From: Phytophthora colocasiae
Taxonomy: Eukaryota > Oomycota > Peronosporomycetes > Peronosporales > Peronosporaceae
DNA: 64,000 bases
NCBI GenBank assembly: GCA_018806915.1
Contig: JAGKQI010000027.1
Coordinates: forward strand, 1-64,000
Direction: 5' to 3'
The notes under the pieces are model-generated. The model ran no database searches. It was not told the DNA's origin and worked only from the letters and a program-made list of their open reading frames with translations. The position numbers and the translations under genes were made by a program. Every line of letters begins with the position of its first letter. The first letter of the stretch is position 1. This document shows, piece after piece, positions 21,580 to 32,367 of this stretch.

Positions 21580-23252
21580 CAGCGACGGACAGAATGCAAC
21601 TGCCACCAAAATGCAACGAAAAACGGGCGCACGTGATTGTCTGATCAATTTATTAACCAATCCGATTGCTCAAAACGCCACATCGAAACACTAAATCGCC
21701 GCTCTAATTCTGCGCCAGTCACTTCGTAAAAATGGAGGCAACGACAGAGCCTCCCTCGGAGCCGCCAGCCGAAGAAGCACCGGACGTGTCAGAGGAGGCA
21801 CCAATTGCTGGTCTCCTGGACGATGTCTTCTCGCAACCACAACAGCGTCGTCAGCACTACTCAATGCGCGAGAAGCGCCGTGTTCTGCTTGCAGGAGAGG
21901 GTCTCAGCCAGCGCGAGGCCGCCAAGGCACAAAAAATTCCGCGTTGGACGTACACTACTTGGCGTAAAAGCGCTGACGACATCTTCGCATTTAAGGGCAG
22001 TGAGAAGACGCTGTCTCGCGCGCCAGGACGACCCGAGAGCATACCGTTCAGCATGGAGCTCATTTGCTTTATGAAGGACACTCGTCGCGACAGCAGGCCC
22101 TTGACTGCCTCCATAATGGTGGCGTACATCCGGGACGAACGCACCGATTGGCTAAAAGAATACATGAAGGACAAGAAGGACGAAATCACAGCGTACCAGT
22201 CACTGCTTAGGCTGCATCGCCGCTTCGCGTACCGGCACGGCTTCACGCAGCAAACCCCGCATGGCTTAAAGGTAAAAGTGCTACTATGTGTTGTATAAAT
22301 GCACGACATCATAATCTAACGTTTTCCCTTTGGTTTGTGCCTTACAGGAAAAACTAGAGGATTTAGTGGAAGTTCAAGAAAAGTTTGCTGTGTTTTTTAG
22401 AGCACACTACGGCAATTATGCTCCTGATAAAGTTTTTAATTGCGACGAGACCGTCATATACTTCGACTCACCGCCGGGGAAAATTCTGTCCGAGAAGGGC
22501 AAGTCGTCTGCTATAACCGCACAGCAAAAACATTCAGCTCGATTAACGGCAGTGTGCACTGTTCGTGGTGATGGTTTGAAGCTCCCGCTGCTTTTCATCG
22601 TGCGCGGTGAGGCTAATGGTGTCATCGAGAAGGAAGAACTGCCGACCTACCCTGAAGGTTCGTTACATTTGTTGTTGTTGTAAATCCATAACTAACTGAT
22701 TTAAATTTAGGACACGTTATATTGTCCAAACAAAGGCTTGGATGGATGCTCGGGTGTGGAAGTTTTATCTACGGACGCAACACATTGCAAGGTCATCCTT
22801 ACTTCTTGTGGACAATTTAGAGTGCCACGTTTCGGGCGAGTCTAAGGCAATTGTGTCGGATGAGCATTCGGCTGTGCTGCCGCCGTTGCCGAAGAACGCG
22901 ACTTCGGTTTGCCAGCCGTTAGATGTCGGCATTATGGGGCCACTGAAAGCAAATCTTAAGGCACTGTGGCTGGTAGAGAACACCGCGGCTACGACTGCAA
23001 AGGAAAAACGCATGGCTACGATAAAGCGCGCCATTTCGGCGTGGGAATCAATCGAGGGTCACACGGTTGATTGACAATCAATCAATCGAGGGTCACACGG
23101 TTACGAGTGCATTTAACAAGGCGCTCGGGGCCAACTTTTAGTGCATAATAGAGCTGTCTGTTAAATTTTAGTACCGTTGCTAGTAATTCGGTAGTCTGGC
23201 AAATCCTATGCTACAGTGCGGGAAGGTGACAGTTGCATTCTGTCCGTCGGTG
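21580..23252 (+). mobile_element. Pogo-like (Tc1/mariner superfamily) DNA transposon, copy 1
   Basis: Termini are exact: 27-bp inverted repeats (21580-21606 and 23226-23252, starting CAGCGACGGACAGAATGCAA or CACCGACGGACAGAATGCAA) flanked by a TA duplication (21578-21579 and 23253-23254). Removing the element and one TA restores the copia RT reading VYYRYKAG. Length 1673 bp. The single transposase gene is on the plus strand, opposite to the host copia. Confidence 0.92.
21732..23074 (+). CDS. Pogo-like transposase (DDE_1), copy 1
   Basis: Cut-and-paste transposase. The ATG at 21732 opens an acidic leader (MEATTEPPSEPPAEEAPDVS), then a helix-turn-helix (YSMREKRRVLLAGEGLSQRE, about residues 45-75) and a CENP-B-like helical region. 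Exon 1 ends at HGLK; an intron of about 75 nt (GTAAAAG...TTACAG) leads to EKLEDLVEVQEKFAVFF. The DDE core has CDETVIYFDSPPGK (first Asp), LLLVDNLECHVS (second) and VCQPLDVGIMGPLKANLK (third). A second intron with a TTTAG acceptor lies near 22660-22710. Around it one T appears to be missing in GACACGTTATATTG, so the last exon is out of frame in both copies. The frame ends SIEGHTVD at 23074. Confidence 0.85.
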
Positions 23253-24912
23253 TAGTACACGCACATATCCACGAGGCTTTGCTGGAAGCCAATATCCACG
23301 AGCTTCGAGTGCAGTAGCTTGCTCCAAAGGCGACCCGCTTGTTTCCAGCCCGTACAACGCCTTCCCTTTAGCTCTAGTGCCGCCTTGGCGTCTGATTCCA
23401 CGTTGAGCCTTTTAGAATCTCCTCAGGGATCTTCATTCCTCGAGGTACCTTTATATAGATACGCAAGTCTTCCTCCTTGTCCGCCTTCACATAGGCGTTT
23501 GGCACGTCGCCATGCTTGGCGGGCACGCGCCACTTCCTCGCAAGTACGAATATCACCTTAACGCTAGTCATGTCGATGACTGCAGCAAACGTTACGCTGT
23601 AGTTAACTCCAAACGTCCGCCTCGTTTCCGCAGGCAACGAGTCGGAGCCTTTGAGCCGCTCAGTTCCCCTTCCGCGTCCAGCTTCCTTGTACACCAACTT
23701 GATGCGCAGAATTCGCACTCCCTTCGGTAGCCGCACCCCCTTCCACACATCATTGTCTTCCAGAGCTCTGAGCTCATCCACCATGGCCTTCTCCCAGCCG
23801 ATTTTCTGCTGGCTGCGTATGGCGTCCGTGTAGTACTTGAGATCCAGCTCAAGAACGTTGTTCACGACACTTTCCGCCGCCGTATCCTGCTGATCTGCCT
23901 CAGGCGAGTCAGCCCCAGCAGCCTTCGCCACTGAACGAGTCACATGTTTTTCTCTCGTCCAGGTTTCCTTCGTCTTAGAGCTCTTCTTGCGCCCCTTTCC
24001 GCGGCCTCTTCCACCGCTCTTCTTGCTGTTGCCGCTTTGTTTCGCAGCTCCGCTGCCTTGCTTCCCGGACTCCTCCTCAGCCTCGGCTTCGTCGTCGTCC
24101 TGATACAGTCGCTGCACCTGGAGGTTCTGTGCCTTGTTCAGCGTCTCGATGTTCCTCACGTGCTGCGACGTCACCACCTTCTTGTCCTTGGGTAAGTACA
24201 CTCTGTAGCCTTTGACTTCCTCCCCAATTCCGATGACTGCCTTGTTGTGCCCTCTGTGAGAAGGTTTTGTTGCTGGGATCTCTGTAGACCGTGCACGGCG
24301 ACCCGAAAATCACTATCTTGCCAAGCTGTGGCGTCGTCTTCGTCAAAACCTTGAGCGGCGACGCGCGTCCAGGATTTGCGTTAGTCGGCGCACGATTGAG
24401 TATGTACGCCGCGTACTGTACCGCATCCCCCCAAAAGCTTAAAGGGGGCCCGCACGCAAAAACTTTACAGCGCGTCATGTTCATCACGGTGCGATGCATC
24501 CGTTCTGCCTTCCCGCTGGCCTGATTGTTGGCCTCACTGCGCCGCCTCGCAACCCCCGTGGTCTTGCAAAACAGATCTACATTTTGATATTCTCCTCCTG
24601 AATCCGTCCTCAGGACACATCGCGAACTTCACTCCAGTCTTCACCAATAGGTGCTCGCACCACGTGTGCCTTCTCTAACCCGTACGCCTGCAGCAACTCG
24701 TCTATTGTCACCTCCTGATCCAGGTCGTACCCGTCGTCCTCGCTGTACTCCAGCCTCATTGCCAGGAACTTGTGAGCACACCCCAAGTCCTTAATGTCCA
24801 GCGACTTCAGTTCTTTGAAGAACACATCCACAGCGTGTTGCTGTGCCCCCGTCACGAGCAGATCATCTACATAGACGCTCACCACCATGAGCACCCCAGC
24901 CTTGTACCTGTA

Positions 24913-26594
24913 CAGCGACGGACAGAATGCAACTGCCACCAAAATGCAACGAAAAACGGGCGCACGTGATTGTCTGATCAATTTATTAACCAATCCGATT
25001 GCTCAAAACGCCACATCGAAACACTAAATCGCCGCTCTAATTCTGCGCCAGTCACTTCGTAAAAATGGAGGCAACGACAGAGCCTCCCTCGGAGCCGCCA
25101 GCCGAAGAAGCACCGGACGTGTCAGAGGAGGCACCAATTGCTGGTCTCCTGGACGATGTCTTCTCGCAACCACAACAGCGTCGTCAGCACTACTCAATGC
25201 GCGAGAAGCGCCGTGTTCTGCTTGCAGGAGAGGGTCTCAGCCAGCGCGAGGCCGCCAAGGCACAAAAAATTCCGCGTTGGACGTACACTACTTGGCGTAA
25301 AAGCGCTGACGACATCTTCGCATTTAAGGGCAGTGAGAAGACGCTGTCTCGCGCGCCAGGACGACCCGAGAGCATACCGTTCAGCATGGAGCTCATTTGC
25401 TTTATGAAGGACACTCGTCGCGACAGCAGGCCCTTGACTGCCTCCATAATGGTGGCGTACATCCGGGACGAACGCACCGATTGGCTAAAAGAATACATGA
25501 AGGACAAGAAGGACGAAATCACAGCGTACCAGTCACTGCTTAGGCTGCATCGCCGCTTCGCGTACCGGCACGGCTTCACGCAGCAAACCCCGCATGGCTT
25601 AAAGGTAAAAGTGCTACTATGTGTTGTATAAATGCACGACATCATAATCTAACGTTTTCCCTTTGGTTTGTGCCTTACAGGAAAAACTAGAGGATTTAGT
25701 GGAAGTTCAAGAAAAGTTTGCTGTGTTTTTTAGAGCACACTACGACAATTATGCTCCTGATAAAGTTTTTAATTGCGACGAGACCGTCATATACTTCGAC
25801 TCACCGCCGGGGAAAATTCTGTCCGAGAAGGGCAAGTCGTCTGCTATAACCGCACAGCAAAAACATTCAGCTCGATTAACGGCAGTGTGCACTGTTCGTG
25901 GTGATGGTTTGAAGCTCCCGCTGCTTTTCATCATGCGCGGTGAGGCTAACGGTGTCATCGAGAAGGAAGAACTGCCGACCTACCCTGAAGGTTCGTTACA
26001 TTTGTTGTTGTTGTAAATCCATAACTAACTGATTTAAATTTAGGACACGTTATATTGTCCAAACAAAGGCTTGGATGGATGCTCGGGTGTGGAAGTTTTA
26101 TCTACGGACGCTGCTGCAACAACACATTGCAAGGTCATCCTTACTTCTTGTGGACAATTTAGAGTGCCACGTTTCGGGCGAGTCTAAGGCAATTGTGTCG
26201 GATGAGCATTCGGCTGTGCTGCCGCCGTTGCCGAAGAACGCGACTTCGGTTTGCCAGCCGTTAGATGTCGGCATTATGGGGCCACTGAAAGCAAATCTTA
26301 AGGCACTGTGGCTGGTAGAGAACACCGCGGCTACGACTGCAAAGGAAAAACGCATGGCTACGATAAAGCGCGCCATTTCGGCGTGGGAATCAATCGAGGG
26401 TCACACGGTTGATTGACAATCAATCAATCGAGGGTCACACGGTTACGAGTGCATTTAACAAGGCGCTCGGGGCCAACTTTTAGTGCATAATAGAGCTGTC
26501 TGTTAAATTTTAGTACCGTTGCTAGTAATTCGGTAGTCTGGCAAATCCTATGCTACAGTGCGGGAAGGTGACAGTTGCATTCTGTCCGTCGGTG
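24913..26594 (+). mobile_element. Pogo-like DNA transposon, copy 2 (inside duplication unit 2)
   Basis: Same element at the same site in duplication unit 2: TIRs 24913-24939 and 26568-26594, TA at 24911-24912 and 26595-26596, length 1682 bp. Because the insertion point and the flanking RT are shared, this copy came from segmental duplication and not from a second transposition. Confidence 0.92.
25065..26416 (+). CDS. Pogo-like transposase, copy 2
   Basis: Same domain order and intron positions as copy 1. Differences seen: one substitution G to D in AHYDNYAPDK, V to M in LLFIMRGEANG, and three extra residues in RTLLQQHIARSS, which is probably the ancestral form because it keeps spacing before the second catalytic Asp (LLLVDN). 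The single-base deletion next to intron 2 is shared with copy 1, so it predates the duplication or is a shared consensus error. Confidence 0.85.
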
Positions 26595-28760
26595 TAGTAC
26601 ACGCACATATCCACGAGGCTTTGCTGGAAGCCAATATCCACGAGCTTCGAGTGCAGTAGCTTGCTCCAAAGGCGACCCGCTTGTTTCAGCCCGTACAACG
26701 CCTTCCTTAGCTCTAGTGCCGCCTTGGCGTCTGATTCCACGCTGAGCCTTTTTAGAATCTCCTCAGGGATCTTCATTCCTCGAGGTACCTTTATATAGAT
26801 ACGCAAGTCTTCCTCCTTGTCCGCCTTCACATAGGCGTTTGGCACGTCGCCATGCTTGGCGGGCACGCGCCACTTCCTCGCAAGTACGAATATCACCTTA
26901 ACGCTAGTCATGTCGATGACTGCAGCAAACGTTACGCTGTAGTTAACTCCAAACGTCCGCTCGTTTCCGCAGGCAACGAGTCGAGCCTTGAGCCGCTCAG
27001 TTCCCTTCCGCGTCCAGCTTCCTTGTACACCAACTTGATGCGCAGAATTCGCACTCCCTTCGGTAGCCGCACCCCCTTCCACACATCATTGTCTTCCAGA
27101 GCTCTGAGCTCATCCACCATGGCCTTCTCCCAGCCGATTTTCTGCTGGCTGCGTATGGCGTCCGTGTAGTACTTGAGATCCAGCTCAAGAACGTTGTTCA
27201 CGACACTTTCCGCCGCCGTATCCTGCTGATCTGCCTCAGGCGAGTCAGCCCCAGCAGCCTTCGCCACTGAACGAGTCACATGTTTTTCTCTCGTCCAGGT
27301 TTCCTTCGTCTTAGAGCTCTTCTTGCGCCCCTTTCCGCGGCCTCTTCCACCGCTCTTCTTGCTGTTGCCGCTTTGTTTCGCAGCTCCGCTGCTCAGCTTC
27401 CGGACTCCTCCTCAGCCTCGGCTTCGTCGTCGTCCTGATACAGTCGCTGCACCTGGAGTGTTCTGTGCCTTGTTCGAAGCGTCTCGATGTTCCTCACGTG
27501 CTGCGACGTCACCACCTTCTTGTCCTTGGGTAAGTACACTCTGTAGCCTTTGACTTCCTCCCCAATTCCGATGACTGCCTTGTTGTGCCCTCTGTGAGAA
27601 GGTTTTGTTGCTGGGATCTCTGTAGACCGTGCACGGCGACCCGAAAATCACTATCTTGCCAAGCTGTGGCGTCGTCTTCGTCAAAACCTTGAGCGGCGAC
27701 GCGCGTCCAGGATTTGCGTTAGTCGGCGCACGATTGAGTATGTACGCCGCGTACTGTACCGCATCCCCCCAAAAGCTTAAAGGGGGCCCGCACGCAAAAA
27801 CTTTACAGCGCGTCATGTTCATCACGGTGCGATGCATCCGTTCTGCCTTCCCGCTGGCCTGATTGTTGGCCTCACTGCGCCGCCTCGCAACCCCCGTGGT
27901 CTTGCAGAACAGATCTACATTTTGATATTCTCCTCCTGAATCCGTCCTCAGCACACGTATCTTGCAGTTAAACCCCTTCTCGAAGAACACCAAGAAGTGT
28001 TCGAACTTCTTCGCGGCCCGGTCCATCGTCTTCGCCAGGAACACGCTCACGTAGTTGCTCTTGTGATCAACAAAGTTAATCATGTAGCGATTTCCAAGAC
28101 GATCACTCGGCGTCATTGGGCCTTTCAGATCCGATCATATAACCCCGCCAATACGATCTATGGGCGAGTGAGCGCCACTGTCCTTCCACGACCTTTTCTC
28201 TGCTTCCCCTCCGCGCAAGTCAAGCAGTTGACGCGCTTGTGGTCCGTTAGCGCGATCCCAGAGCTCGGGTCTCGCGCTAGCCTCTCCACCGAGTCGTAGT
28301 TCAGGTGGCCTAGGCGCTTGTGAAATTCCAGCAGCGTTCCCTGCTGCACATCCGGGGGTAAATCTCCCCCGTCCAGCGCCGCCATGATGAACTCGGCCGG
28401 CGCCTTCTTGAACTTCACCACATTTCCTGGTACTACCAGCACGTTCTTCCGGAGATCCACGTCAAATACTACACGCGCTCCGTCCTTAGCCGCCAACACG
28501 CACCTCCCATCTCACTGCGCCAACGAATAGCCCATCGCATCCAGCGTTCCATACGACAGCAGGTTATGCACTACGTTGGCAGCATAATGCACATTCGTGA
28601 GTTTTAAGGTCTTCTCCCGTCCGCACGCCTTCACGCGCAATGTGAGGGTCCCCTCCATCGTAATATTAAGCGGGTCTCCGTTCGGCTGGGGCACGAATCC
28701 ACGCCAACTCCTCCAGCCACGATTGATCGTTCATGTGGTGGAGCGGATCTGGCCAAAATC

Positions 28761-30130
28761 TGGTTGAGACCGATCGCGATCGCCACTTGCGCCCAGACAC
28801 CGACTAACGGAGGGGGTCCCCCGATGATCCGTGATCTTGCTGCGTGTAGTGTTCACCTTGTGTACCCGTCGGTAGGCGGGTTACGCTCTTCCAGGTGACT
28901 TCTGAAGATGTCTTGGGACGAGAAGAATGTCTTGGGTGACGCAGGAGTTTGAGATAGCGTGGGAATGCTTCACTCTACCTCGAAGGGGTTGATCCGGGTC
29001 ACAGGCGAGTTCTCGAGCCTTGATCCGGTCGCCTGGTCTTCGATCCAGGTCTTCCAAAGGTCCAATGTTGGGGATCTGATCCCTTCCTTTACGATGCTTG
29101 CCGCTCCTATAGCGGGTGTCTTGATGAGTTGAGAGTCGACGAGATCGTCAGGCCAAGCAGCCAATTCCTTCCGATCCGTAGTTTGCACGTAAAGGATAGA
29201 TCACTAGATAGGGTAAAACTGGCCAATGTATTATCCAGAATTAACCTCTATGCTAGATCTCTTCTCCTTACCTTCTTGATGCTGGTGGGCCAATGTAATT
29301 CCCGGTTCCAGTCTTGGATGAAGGCACTTGTGAGGTCCAGAGCAAATTCGATTCTGTTTATGGTTATTCCTATGTCTACTAGTCCCATCCTCATCTGCTA
29401 TCCTACGATCACCTGACATCAGGCTACACAGCTGCTCCTCCCATCCTCGATCTCGATCTCACCTAACCCTTGATCGCGATCGCGATCACCGATCTCGATC
29501 TCGATTGGCAGTCTTGATCAGCTGCTCTAAACAGTAGTCTTGACCGTAGCCTTGATCGGCCAGCTTGAACAATGGTCCTGATCGGCAATCTTCTCACTTG
29601 ATCTCGTATCTCCGCACCACCGATATTTAAGATCGCGATCTCCCTGACCTTGAGCATCGCTCCCCCGTGCGACTGATGCTGCCGCCATTGTTCGAACCAG
29701 AAATCACCTCTTGGGATGACCTCTGCATGACTGCTTCCTTGGGTACTCTTCGAATCTCCTTCGGCTTAACACGGTGTGTAGCGTCACTGATCTTGTGCAA
29801 TTCACACTGATCGTTGGATATCGGCCCCCTTCTTCGGCGGCATCTCACGATCAGGTCGTCGTCGATCCACAGCAGATCGTGCCTGCCCTGATCTGCCGCT
29901 GCTTTGGTCTCCTTCTCCCAGGTGCTGAGCCACTACGTGAGACCTTACGGCGGGGCTCTCTGATCGCTTAGTCTCACTCGACCAAGACGCCATCCATCAT
30001 CCACTTGCGGAGAGATCAAGGCGATTACCGATCCGGGTCCATTCGTCAGCCGTCATTCGCGCAATCTGGGGTCATCAACCGGTATCTTGCCACGCCAGAG
30101 GCCCCTGTCGCTTGATCCGACTCTCTCTGG
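28761..30130 (-). mobile_element. Unclassified insertion with gag-like fragment and GATCGCGATC-rich sequence
   Basis: About 1.37 kb separates the copia protease motif (about 30200) from the rest of pol (below 28760). On the minus strand it carries broken frames with retroelement gag-like text, for example ending TRINPFEVE at 28970 and a basic PPKKGADIQRSV piece at 29810. The middle (29440-29660) is full of GATCGCGATC and GATCTCGATC words. No LTR, TIR or target duplication found. It may be a gypsy-type gag remnant. Confidence 0.4.
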
Positions 30131-31349
30131 GCCTGACGTTGCCTTTTCTCGGATTTCTTATTCGCGCTTCGCCACATTCACGAGATGACGACTGGAGCCG
30201 CTATCCAAAATCCAGTCTCTTCCTGGCTTGATAATGGCGTCGCACTGCAAGTGTTATATCCGGCTCCTCCTGATCTTCCTTTCCGGTGCACGCAGCCCCT
30301 AGGTGTCCAGCCTGTCCACATTTGTAGCAGCGACGTGTTTCCTGTTTGCCCAGCTCACTAACCGCTCCGACGAGTTCTCGACCGAGATTTTTCTTTTGTC
30401 TCGATTTCCCACGCTTGAGCAAAGTGCACCAGCTCCTCCGCGTGCGCCAGATAGTCGGTACGCGTGCTGTCGACCTTAGCCATGAGCACCGTTCTCAAGT
30501 CCAGCGATGCGTACTGTACGACGTTATTCAGCACCAAATAGTCCGCGCCGCCGCCAGTCGCCTCCGTGTCCTCTTCGGGTCCTTCGGGGCCGTGAACAGC
30601 CGCATTGCCTGCGCGGGTGTCAAGGTGGTCTTGTATGTCTCCAGCATCTTCTCCATGACATACTGAAGCGTCGGCATCTGGCACCACCACGACTCCACCT
30701 GCCTGTTGTAGTATCTCTCGGCGGTTCCTGTCAGGTAGTTTCCGAGCAAGTCGACCTTCACGAATTCCGACCACTTGAATCCACAGGCTTCCCTTCCTAT
30801 CACTATCGGCCTCTCTAAGCGCTTGGCCCCACATAGAGCTCCTTTCCCCTGAACGACCTAATGGCCAGCTTTTTCTGACGCGCGTCGGGGTTGCCGAAGC
30901 TCTGTTGCCCTTGACCTTGCCCTCCAGGCCCACCTTCCTTGTGGTGGTGGGTGAACTGGTGGTACCCCTTGTGCTGCTCCTGCTTGCGCCGCCTGATGTG
31001 CCTGCTGTGCAGCGTAGAGGTGCTGCAGGCAGGAAAGTGGTACCTCGTGGTCTTGACGCGCTGCAAAATACTGATGAACTGGCTCCACTCGTCGTGGTGG
31101 CGTCGTCAGCCGCGGAGGCCTTGGTGAACCTGCCAGCGAGTCGATGTGCATGCGTGCTCCTAGCAGCAGTAGCTTGGAGAACCTTGGCATGTTGGGAAGC
31201 AATAGGCGAGAGTTGCCTAAGAGCTTGCTCAAGAGCCACGCCGTCAACGGGTTCGAGCCTGGCAAACCTGGCTGCCCTTGCGCGACCTCTGGCTGACCCC
31301 GTATAGCTGCCAGGAGCTCCAACACGCCACGCTGATGATTCACCTCCAT
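30131..31349 (-). CDS. Copia gag with zinc knuckle and protease start (frameshifted)
   Basis: Minus-strand gag beginning at the ATG in 31349 (MEVNHQRGVLELLAAI). A Pro/Gln-rich part is followed in another frame by the conserved capsid-like region (FKWSEFVKVDLLGNYLTGTA, RYYNRQVESWW; 30803-30528). Then comes a zinc knuckle CYKCGQAGHLGAAC (about 30325-30285) and the aspartic protease start WILDSGSSRHLVN (about 30215-30175). It is either the 5' half of element A or part of another copia lineage; the intervening 1.37-kb insert prevents a decision. At least two frame changes. Confidence 0.6.
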
Positions 31350-31994
31350 GTGCCTGGGTTAGTCCGAGCAGATAAGTCTTGTTGCCGTTCGCCGGATCGC
31401 AAACGATCGGTAGCAGATGAAGCAGCGGTCGTGTGTGACATTTACTATCGTCGAGTGGGTTCGCTGCGTCGTACGAATGGCATCTCAAACGCTCCGTGGA
31501 CCCAGAGTTCTGAGCGCGTAGTCGTAGTATTCTCGAAGAGCAGGATGGGATCTGGGCCCGTTCGTTCGAGTTGCGTGGGCGAAAAACCATTCGTCTTGTC
31601 GGTGGAGAATTCACGAATGCCTCTCTGCTACTCAACTCGGTCCATTCGCTTGACGGTCTGGCGCTACTTTGGCTTGGTGAAAAAATTTTGTGTTCAACAT
31701 GTGTGGCCCACCTCAACTTGCATGGGTACAGACAACGACACAAATACCCGGGCCAAACAAGGCCACAGACTAATGCTGATTGGTAAATACAAACTTCAAG
31801 GAAAATGCCATTTATTAAATTGTCATTGACTCAACCCTAGGAATAGCTGTCTGGTAGCTACGAATTACTAGCTGATCTGAAAACTCTTCCCACTCCTTGA
31901 TTGTAGACTTGATAGCTTTAAGACGTTTTCGGGAGCAGAGAGACCCTTTTTTAGGAGTATAGCACCTCTAGTCCGTGCTTTTAGCGGTCCAATT
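31350..31994. other. Spacer between the gag block and copia B; possible degenerate LTR
   Basis: Expected place for a 5' LTR of the gag block, yet it does not match the LTR candidate at 19950-20530. A TGTGTGACATTTAC start near 31429 could be an LTR edge, but no partner was found. A word of about 25 bases around 31740-31760 (ACGACACAAATACCCGGGC) recurs inverted at about 37683-37706 in the SET-gene leader. The last 5 bases (CAATT) nearly match the 5 bases after copia B (CCATT). Confidence 0.4.
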
Positions 31995-32327
31995 TGTTGG
32001 GAAATGAATCGGTTAGGCCAGTAGCTTGACTTGTGCACCTCGAAGGAAATGAAAGACGGAGAGACGGATGGGTAGCCTTGTTCTTCTCTGTTCTGCTAGC
32101 AACCTCAACGAGCTCAGCTCGTTCCTTCAGGTGCTACATGTACGGCCTGTGCTTCATTGTCTCCAGCGTTCTCACCCGTAGCTTCCCCAACGTCCCAGTT
32201 GCCGCTCCAGCTGGACACACTGCTGCTGGTTCCGCTGTTTGCTGGTCTTCTCGCCGCTGTCGCTGGTCCCTTTACCGCTAGCAACAGCTCCTTACTGTTT
32301 CAGGCCAGATCAATACGAATTCCAACA
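31995..32327 (-). repeat. Copia B 3' LTR (333 bp)
   Basis: Matches 37226-37558 with about seven differences, six of them packed into 15 bases at about 32055-32070. Termini TGTTGG...CCAACA. Confidence 0.92.
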
Positions 32328-32367
32328 CGCCCTTCTCGAAGCATAGCTTCGAGAACCAAGAGAACTG

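Larger units (their letters stand above)
21281..24613. repeat. Tandem duplication, unit 1 (3333 bp)
   Basis: Nearly identical to 24614-27951 at a constant offset of 3333 at its left end. It spans part of the copia RT, a whole pogo-like transposon, the rest of the RT, the linker and part of the integrase. At 24613/24614 the integrase word CCGTCCTCAG is followed at once by RT sequence (GACACATCGCGAAC), which is the duplication joint; almost no homology is shared at the joint. Confidence 0.9.
24614..27951. repeat. Tandem duplication, unit 2 (3338 bp)
   Basis: Second unit. It differs from unit 1 by few substitutions, a 9-nt in-frame insertion in the transposase (CTGCTGCAA at about 26111) and several 1-2 nt changes in runs. 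Unit 2 tends to keep the longer open RT frame (26522-27082). After 27951 the integrase continues normally, which shows that unit 2 is attached to the rest of the element. Confidence 0.9.
20531..28760 (-). mobile_element. Ty1/copia element A, polyprotein region, nested and partly duplicated
   Basis: Minus-strand pol in copia order. From high to low coordinates: protease-to-integrase spacer (about 28720-28510), GAG-pre-integrase (28499-28158, HKRLGHLNYDSVERL, CLTCAEGKQ), integrase core (28116-27412, RTDSGGEYQN, NNQASGKAERMHRT), linker, reverse transcriptase (from 27280, interrupted), YVDDLL motif, then RNase H (20946-20734, SLSAMEAEYTT, RVDNLAALK). Two pogo-like transposons sit in the RT at CVYY/RYKAG, and a 3.33-kb tandem duplication makes the integrase-to-RT part appear twice. 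Small frame changes occur throughout. No 5' LTR was found. Upstream it meets unrelated sequence at about 28760. Confidence 0.75.

Noticed and set aside
24077..24499. Separate integrase gene at 24.1-24.5 kb
   Set aside because: It is the duplicated piece of the copia A integrase (same as 27412-27836), cut off at the duplication joint.
30358..31743. A 461-codon minus-strand open frame
   Set aside because: It runs through the wrong frame of the gag block and beyond it. The conserved capsid and zinc-knuckle residues are in neighbouring frames, and only the last part (about 30530-30360) coincides with gag.
31350..31994. 5' LTR partner of the LTR candidate at 19950-20530
   Set aside because: No shared sequence found by eye beyond short words, so the two were not paired.
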